Shown here: in pieces, positions 58,962 through 64,000 of the stretch
How positions within the stretch are numbered: position 1 is the first letter of the stretch
Layout of the letters: each line of letters starts with the position of its first letter
Source: Tridacna crocea
Lineage: Eukaryota > Mollusca > Bivalvia > Cardiida > Cardiidae
NCBI GenBank assembly: GCA_943736015.1
Contig: OX031073.1
Location: 28,113,210 to 28,177,209, forward strand
Reading direction: 5' to 3'
DNA: 64,000 bases
The notes under the pieces: generated by a model
What the model saw: only the letters and a program-made list of their open reading frames with translations
Told to the model about the DNA's origin: nothing
Database searches by the model: none
Program-made: the position numbers and the translations under genes

Positions 58962-59170
58962 TCAACCCTTTCCCAAACAAGCCTTGGTTTTTACGTGTCT
59001 GCAGTAAAAGTCTTTTGAAAACACTGTGGGAACGAGCAATTTCTCCTTTTCCCACAGTGTTTTCTAGCCTTCCTGAGAACTTTCTGGCATTTTCTCCAAA
59101 TCTAAAATTGTTGTCTGCAGACTCTTTTGGTTTGGAAGAGTACAAAATTTGTCGTTTGGGAAAGGGTTAA
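58962..59170. mobile_element. TTAA MITE, family A, one stem arm partly lost
   Basis: TCAACCCTTTCCCAAACAAG to TTGGGAAAGGGTTAA, with ACGAGCAATTTCTCC; subtype of 29520-29747. Confidence 0.75.
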
Positions 59171-60218
59171 CACTGTCGGCCGTGATGAATACCGATTAAG
59201 TTTGCGCCTGCACCCCCAACTGAACAGCTCCTTTTGTCACAATATTTGCATGTTTTTCATGGTATCATCATCATTAGTATTTTGAAGTAATATTTTCAAA
59301 GCTATCAGATGCATACATGTTTAACCGTGGAGGTACAGCGTTTTGCAATTTCAGTAGAAGCAGGGATCTTATGTATATATAAGATCCCTGGTAGAAGAGA
59401 ACTCTTTAAGTCTAGGAAAACATTTAAGAATCTTCAATATTTCCAGACAAAAAATTTGAAGAAAAAATTGTGGCAGTTGAGAAAGTATTAGTTACAAGCA
59501 TTTTTACTCTTGTCCACACTGTTTTCAAAGTGTATTTACAGTTTTTACACGGGTCAGTTTGGTAGCTTTGATTGAAGAACTTAACTCACGTGGTGTTTAT
59601 AATGAGACTTCCGGTAGAACTTTTTTTTTTCAATGTTTTCACAAGACATTGTATTCAAATATAAACTACAACCTGTATATAGTAGGCTCCAAAGTGGTCA
59701 AATGGTAGTGGAAGTCGACTTGGAACTCGGCGACTTGGAACTCGGCGACCTGAGATCGATACCTCCCATCTCCACAAAAAAAAATGCACATAGAGAGGGG
59801 GGGATAAAACAGAGAAAGACACTTGGATAGAGAAACAACAGCCGGATAGAGAACGGGAAAGAAAGACACTTGGGTAGGCGATGGGGGGACCCAGGGAAAT
59901 TACCTTTTACCACTCTGTGTTATTGGACATTATCAACTTTATTACAGAGCTGTTTAATAAATATTTTTTAGTTTTTCTTGTAATTTCGAACTTTTCTCTT
60001 TTACAGAGAAGAAGTTATAAGAAAAAAAACACAAGTATGAAGTGAAAATCTTTTATTATCCGAAATGACATTCTGATAGAATTACATACAAATCATTTAA
60101 ATAGTAAGATCAAATTTAATGACCTGAACTAAAAAGAAGGCTTTAAAAAAAATGTAGGAAAAGGGAAAAATACTGATTGCTAAAATAAAATCTTTTTCCC
60201 AGAATGTTTTCTACCTTT

Positions 60219-60408
60219 TTAACCCTTTACCATACAATCTCGACTTTAATGATTCTGAGAAAGAAGCCAGCATTTTCTCCTTTTCCCACAATGTTTTCTA
60301 CCTTTCCCACATCAAATTTCAATTTTTCAGTCACATTTATTTTGTCGTCTGCAAATGCTTTCAATTTGGACAAGTCTGCTAATTTTTTCATGTGGTAAAA
60401 CACATTAA
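60219..60408. mobile_element. TTAA MITE, family A, deletion in hairpin
   Basis: TTAACCCTTTACCATACAAT to TGGTAAAACACATTAA; only the right stem arm CCAGCATTTTCTCCTTTTCC remains. It lies inside an older copy starting near 60140. Confidence 0.72.
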
Positions 60409-60441
60409 CATTGTATGAACAACATTTAACTCCTTCACTAC

Positions 60442-60677
60442 TTAACCCTCTACCAAACAATCCCTGGTTTTTACGACCCAGAGGAAGAAGTCTTCTGAAA
60501 ACGTTGCGGGAAAAGGAGAAAATGCTGGTAACAAGCATTTTCTCCTTTTCCCACACTGTTTTCTACCCTTCCCAAACCAAATTTTCATTTTTCAATCATG
60601 TATGTTTTGTTCATCTGTATAAAATTATGCTTTCAATTTAAACAAGTCTAAAATTTTTGTCATTAAGTAAAAAAAGT
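60442..60677. mobile_element. TTAA MITE, family A
   Basis: TTAACCCTCTACCAAACAAT, GGAGAAAATGCTGGTAACAA hairpin, decayed right end. Confidence 0.78.
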
Positions 60678-60769
60678 TGATAAATAAATTGCACCTTCTC
60701 AAAGGCTAAAAATAAATTTCCTCTACAAGATCAAAAGGCAGTTTGGTCGTAATCAAGAATCAAGAATGT

Positions 60770-60850
60770 AGAAGTGGACAGCATAGATCAGAGATTAGAC
60801 TGCATACTCTGTGCAGTCTGATCTTAATCTACACTATCAACAAAAGCTTC
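60770..60850. repeat. GATCAGACTGCA hairpin fragment
   Basis: GGACAGCATAGATCAGAGAT, TAGACTGCATACTCTGTGCA and inverse, then ACAAAAGCTTCTGG. Confidence 0.65.
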
Positions 60851-60908
60851 TGGTTTCACTTAGCAATGGGAAAAGTTAATTTGTCGATAGTAAATGCCTT
60901 CAAAATGA

Positions 60909-61142
60909 TTAACTCAGTCTCTGTACAAACAACAACATTTTTGACTCGACCAAATTGAAATGATTTGCAGATGACAAAATCATTGTAGCTCAAAGGGTGA
61001 CTGCTCTCTTTGATACGGAAGAAAACAATGTGGGAAAAGGAAAAAATGCCAGTTACCAGTATTTTCTCTTTTTCCCACAATGTTCTCAAAAGCCTTCTCT
61101 TTCAGGGTCGTGTAAACTCGGGATTGTGTGGTAAAGGTTTAA
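60909..61142. mobile_element. TTAA MITE, family A
   Basis: TTAACTCAGTCTCTGTACAA to TGTGTGGTAAAGGTTTAA; hairpin with AAAAAATGCCAGTTACCAGT. Confidence 0.8.
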
Positions 61143-61347
61143 TCTAAAATGTGTCTTTTGGAAAAAGGTCAATACACAATACAAAAGTCTTCAATAAAAT
61201 CTTTTGAAAACTATCAACCTAACAATAAAAATTTAGTCTCTCTCTCTCAATAAAGCCATATTCAAGTGATAGAAGAACTTTATGAAAAATACAATCTTTG
61301 TTAGCCATATAAAACATCTTTTGTATAAGAGTGCTAAAAATTTCTTA

Positions 61348-61580
61348 TTAACCCTTTACCAAATAATCCTTGGGTTTTCCCGACCCTGAGATAGAAGCCT
61401 TTTTAAAACAATGTGGGAAAAGAAGAAAATGCTGGTAACCAGCATTTTCTTCTTTTGCCCAGAATGTTTTCTACCCTGCAGGAAACAAGGTTCAATTTTT
61501 CAGTTACCTGTTTATTTTGTCGTCTGCAAGTGCTTTCAATTTAGACCAGTCTAAAACTGTGTCGTTTGGTAAAGGGTTAA
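61348..61580. mobile_element. TTAA MITE, family A, tandem pair member 1
   Basis: TTAACCCTTTACCAAATAAT to GGTAAAGGGTTAA. Its right TTAA is also the left TTAA of the next copy. Confidence 0.85.
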
Positions 61581-61770
61581 CCCATTACCACACTATTCCT
61601 ACTTTTGACGACCCTGAGGAGGATGCCTACAGAAAACATAATGGGATAAGGAGAAAATGCTGGTAACCAGCATTTTCTCCTTTTCCCAAAATGTTTTCTT
61701 CCCCACCCAAGTCAAAAATCATTATTTCAATTTGGACCAGTCTAATTTTTTGTTGTTTGGTAATTACATA
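61577..61770. mobile_element. TTAA MITE, family A, tandem pair member 2
   Basis: TTAACCCATTACCACACTAT, GGAGAAAATGCTGGTAACCA hairpin; the right end is missing after GTTGTTTGGTAATTAC. Confidence 0.82.
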
Positions 61771-61826
61771 AGGACTATTATCTCTTACATCATAAGTGTC
61801 ATTAGCATAAATACATAGAGGATATT

Positions 61827-62275
61827 TGTTTCTTTCGGTGAAAGATCAAAATTTATTTCATCTTGTGAACACCTTCGGAAATATTTTCACTTGTGGCTGT
61901 GCCACTAGTGAAAATATTATCAATGGTGATCACTCAATGAAATAAATTTCGATCTTTCACCGAAAAAAAAAAATGTTCTATTTATTTCATGCTTTTAACC
62001 CTTTCCGGGAGAAGCTTTATCAAAATCCAGTACCGTTCTTTTTCGTTATTTCCCGTGGCATACCCCTCCCGCATAGCAACGCATTACAATATTATGTCAT
62101 GGGCAAGAAATGCAAGGTAAATGATGTCATATTTTCATCTGGTTGTGAGGCACAAGCAATTTACCTAGGTAACCAGAACATGAAATCGGTATTTTCACTG
62201 GTCGTACCCGTGTAACAATGAAAAGTATTTTCACTGGTATTTCTCGATATCCTACTGGAAAGCATGAAATAAATT
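61827..62275. repeat. Palindromic element(s) with TTTCGGTGAAAGATC arms
   Basis: TTTCTTTCGGTGAAAGATC at 61829 and GATCTTTCACCGAAA at about 61950 form one stem around a TTCACT..AGTGAA loop. TTATTTCATGCTTTT at 61982 and GGAAAGCATGAAATAAAT at about 62258 form a second. Confidence 0.7.
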
Positions 62276-62573
62276 ACTAACACATTACTAACAAACCTAC
62301 TAATATTGAATTGTAAGGTATGATGGGAGATGGCTACGACTCCTATCATACCAATTGACATGGCAAATAAAAATCTTAAAAAAAAATCCGTCTTGTCCAA
62401 ATTAAAAGACAATAAAAGTAAAAGTAGCTACTACAGTGGAAGCTGTCTTACAAGGAGCATATAATATTCTGAAAAAGGAGAAAATGTTGGTAATTAGCAT
62501 TTTCACTTCTTACAACCCTTTCAAGGGCCTGATACATCTTGCTTAAAAAATAACATCATAATGGTTGGTTTGA

Positions 62574-62775
62574 TTAACCCTTCACCACACAATGCCGACT
62601 TTTGACGCTCATGTAAAAGAAGCCTTTTGAAAACATTGTGGGAAAAGAAGAAAATGCTGGTAACCAGCATTTTCTCCTTTTCCCACAATGTTTTCTACTC
62701 TATCAAAGCAAAATTACACCATGATAAAATTGTCCTCTGCAAATGCTTTCAATTTGGATGAGGCTGAAACACTTT
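62574..62775. mobile_element. TTAA MITE, family A
   Basis: TTAACCCTTCACCACACAAT, AGAAGAAAATGCTGGTAACC hairpin, right end truncated after TTGGATGAGGCTGAA. Confidence 0.8.
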
Positions 62776-62959
62776 TAGAATGGTCCAAATTCAAGGCATC
62801 TGCAGACGTTAATTTAAATGCAGCTTAAATTGTGGAGTGTGTCTCAGAAAGGGTAGAAAACATTGTGAGAAAAGAAGAAAATGCTCATAAGCAGCATTTT
62901 CTCCTTTTCCCACATTGTTTTCTCCCTTTTAAACGACAAATGCTTCCATTTGAAACATA
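62776..62959. mobile_element. Family A MITE, truncated both ends
   Basis: TTAGAATGGTCCAAATTCAA, GCATCTGCAGACG and hairpin AGAAAATGCTCATAAGCAGC. Confidence 0.7.
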
Positions 62960-63187
62960 TTAACCCATTACCACACAATCCCTACTTTTGACGCCCCTGA
63001 GAAAGAAGCCTTTTGAAAACACTGTGGGAAAAGGAGAAAATGCTGGTAATCAGCATTTTCTCCTTTTCCCCCAGTGTTTTCTACCCTTCCCAGAACAAAT
63101 TTTAATTTTTCAGTCACCTTTATTTTGTTGTCTGCAAATGCTTACAATTTGGACAGGTCTAAATTTTCTCGTGTGGTAAAGAGTTAA
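62960..63187. mobile_element. TTAA MITE, family A, near consensus
   Basis: TTAACCCATTACCACACAAT to CGTGTGGTAAAGAGTTAA, with every internal block present; a good reference copy of the family. Confidence 0.88.
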
Positions 63188-63324
63188 GTCTGTTTGCTGC
63201 AAATACTTCAAATTCATATAAGTCTATAATTTTGTTTTCTGGTGAAAGGTTAAATCATGTGAAAGAGAAGAAAACATTCTGGAAAAGAAGCAAATATTGT
63301 TGACAAGGGTGGGATATCTGCTTA

Positions 63325-63432
63325 TTGGCCAGTAAAGATCAAGATCAGATTGCATATTCAGTGCAGTCTGATCTTGATCTACACTGTCCACAAAAAGTCC
63401 TTAAGTAATGCTTAGCAGCCTAAGGGTTGAGA
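63325..63432. repeat. GATCAAGATCAGA hairpin element
   Basis: AAAGATCAAGATCAGATTGC and inverse CAGTCTGATCTTGATCTACA, then AGCAGCCTAAGGGTT. Confidence 0.75.
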
Positions 63433-63541
63433 CACCAAAAAAAATCACAATTATTAAGTCATTACCAGACGACAAAATTTTAGGCTATACCAAACTGAAA
63501 GCGCTTGCAGACAACAAAATAAATGTGGCTGAAAAATTAAC

Positions 63542-63761
63542 ATACCAAATGACAAATTTTAGATTTGTCCAAATTGGGAGCATTTGCAGATGACAAATTA
63601 CAAGTAACTAAAAATTTGAAATTTGTTTTGTGATGGGTACAACACATTGTGGGAAAAGGAGAAAATGCTGGTTACCAGCAATTTCTCCTTTTCCCACAAT
63701 GTGTTCTTACGACTTCTTTCTCAGGGTCGTCAAAAGTAGGGATTGTGTAGTAATGGGTTAA
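63542..63761. mobile_element. TTAA MITE, family A (tail-to-tail series, member 1)
   Basis: ATACCAAATGACAAATTTTA, GGAGAAAATGCTGGTTACCA hairpin, ending TAATGGGTTAA. It shares its TTAA with the next copy. Confidence 0.8.
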
Positions 63762-63904
63762 AACATGTTGTGAGAAGGGTAGAAAACATTGTGGGATCAG
63801 GAGAAAATGCTGGTTACCAGCCTTTTTCTACTTTTCCTACAATGTTTTCAAAAGGCTTCGTCTTCAGGGTCGTTAAAATTGGGGATTCTGTGGTAAAGAG
63901 TTAA
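63758..63904. mobile_element. TTAA MITE, family A (member 2, left-truncated)
   Basis: TTAAAACATG..., GTAGAAAACATTGTGGGATC hairpin, GGGGATTCTGTGGTAAAGAG then TTAA. Confidence 0.75.
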
Positions 63905-64000
63905 ACCTTTTATCAAATAATTCATATGCGGCATGATCAATTTGACAACCATTGCAGACATTATTTTGCAAACAAAACCAGCACAATTGTCTCTTCTTCC

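Noticed and set aside
2037-63179. Recurrent ~65-codon frames starting MTPLRK(E/K)[13 protein letters not shown]
   Set aside because: They are the translation of the palindromic TTAA MITE at each copy, appear in both orientations, and include the hairpin. Not genes.
45402-64000. A second host gene in the 3' flank
   Set aside because: No frame of meaningful length, no exon-like conserved block and no splice-site series. All longer frames fall in repeats.

Overview
This is eukaryotic DNA: AT-rich, with GT-AG introns, polypyrimidine acceptor tracts and many degenerate transposable elements. The repeat types suggest a mollusc, most likely a bivalve. They include tRNA-derived SINEs, a repeat opening AGCTCACCTGAGCAC and closing GGCCATCNTGGCC, and many palindromic MITEs with TTAA ends. 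The species call is inference from repeats and was not searched.

The window holds one recognisable host gene, on the plus strand from 4707 to 45396. It encodes a dipeptidyl-peptidase-4-family (S9B) type II membrane protein. I reconstructed 24 coding exons with consistent GT-AG sites and phases, giving 810 codons plus a stop. The start codon lies in one or more upstream exons that I could not find. The product has a short cytoplasmic segment and a transmembrane helix resembling DPP6/DPP10, then a beta-propeller carrying the DWVYEEE double-Glu motif, then an alpha/beta-hydrolase domain. Ser, Asp, His and the oxyanion Tyr are all present, so it should be an active exopeptidase rather than a DPP6/10-like pseudoenzyme. 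One oddity is GLSYGG in place of GWSYGG at the nucleophile elbow.

The introns are filled with repeats. Intron 1 carries a 1.8-kb inverted array of ~78-bp repeats and several perfect-looking palindromes. Introns 2, 8 and 22 carry antisense remnants of one Ty3/Gypsy LTR family. Two of these remnants encode integrase pieces upstream of reverse transcriptase, a Gmr1-like (Ty1/copia-like) pol order. Four copies of a ~350-bp palindromic element lie in introns 13, 15, 19 and 22; the first two are in opposite orientation and bracket exons 14-15.

The 3' flank (45.4-64 kb) has no recognisable gene. It holds an inverted copy of a 272-bp hairpin element just after the stop codon and three AGCTCACCTGAGCAC repeats with internal tandem units (48.3-54.6 kb). 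From 54.8 kb to the end it is a dense nest of ~230-bp TTAA-ended palindromic MITEs, some inserted inside one another, with a ~600-bp local duplication.
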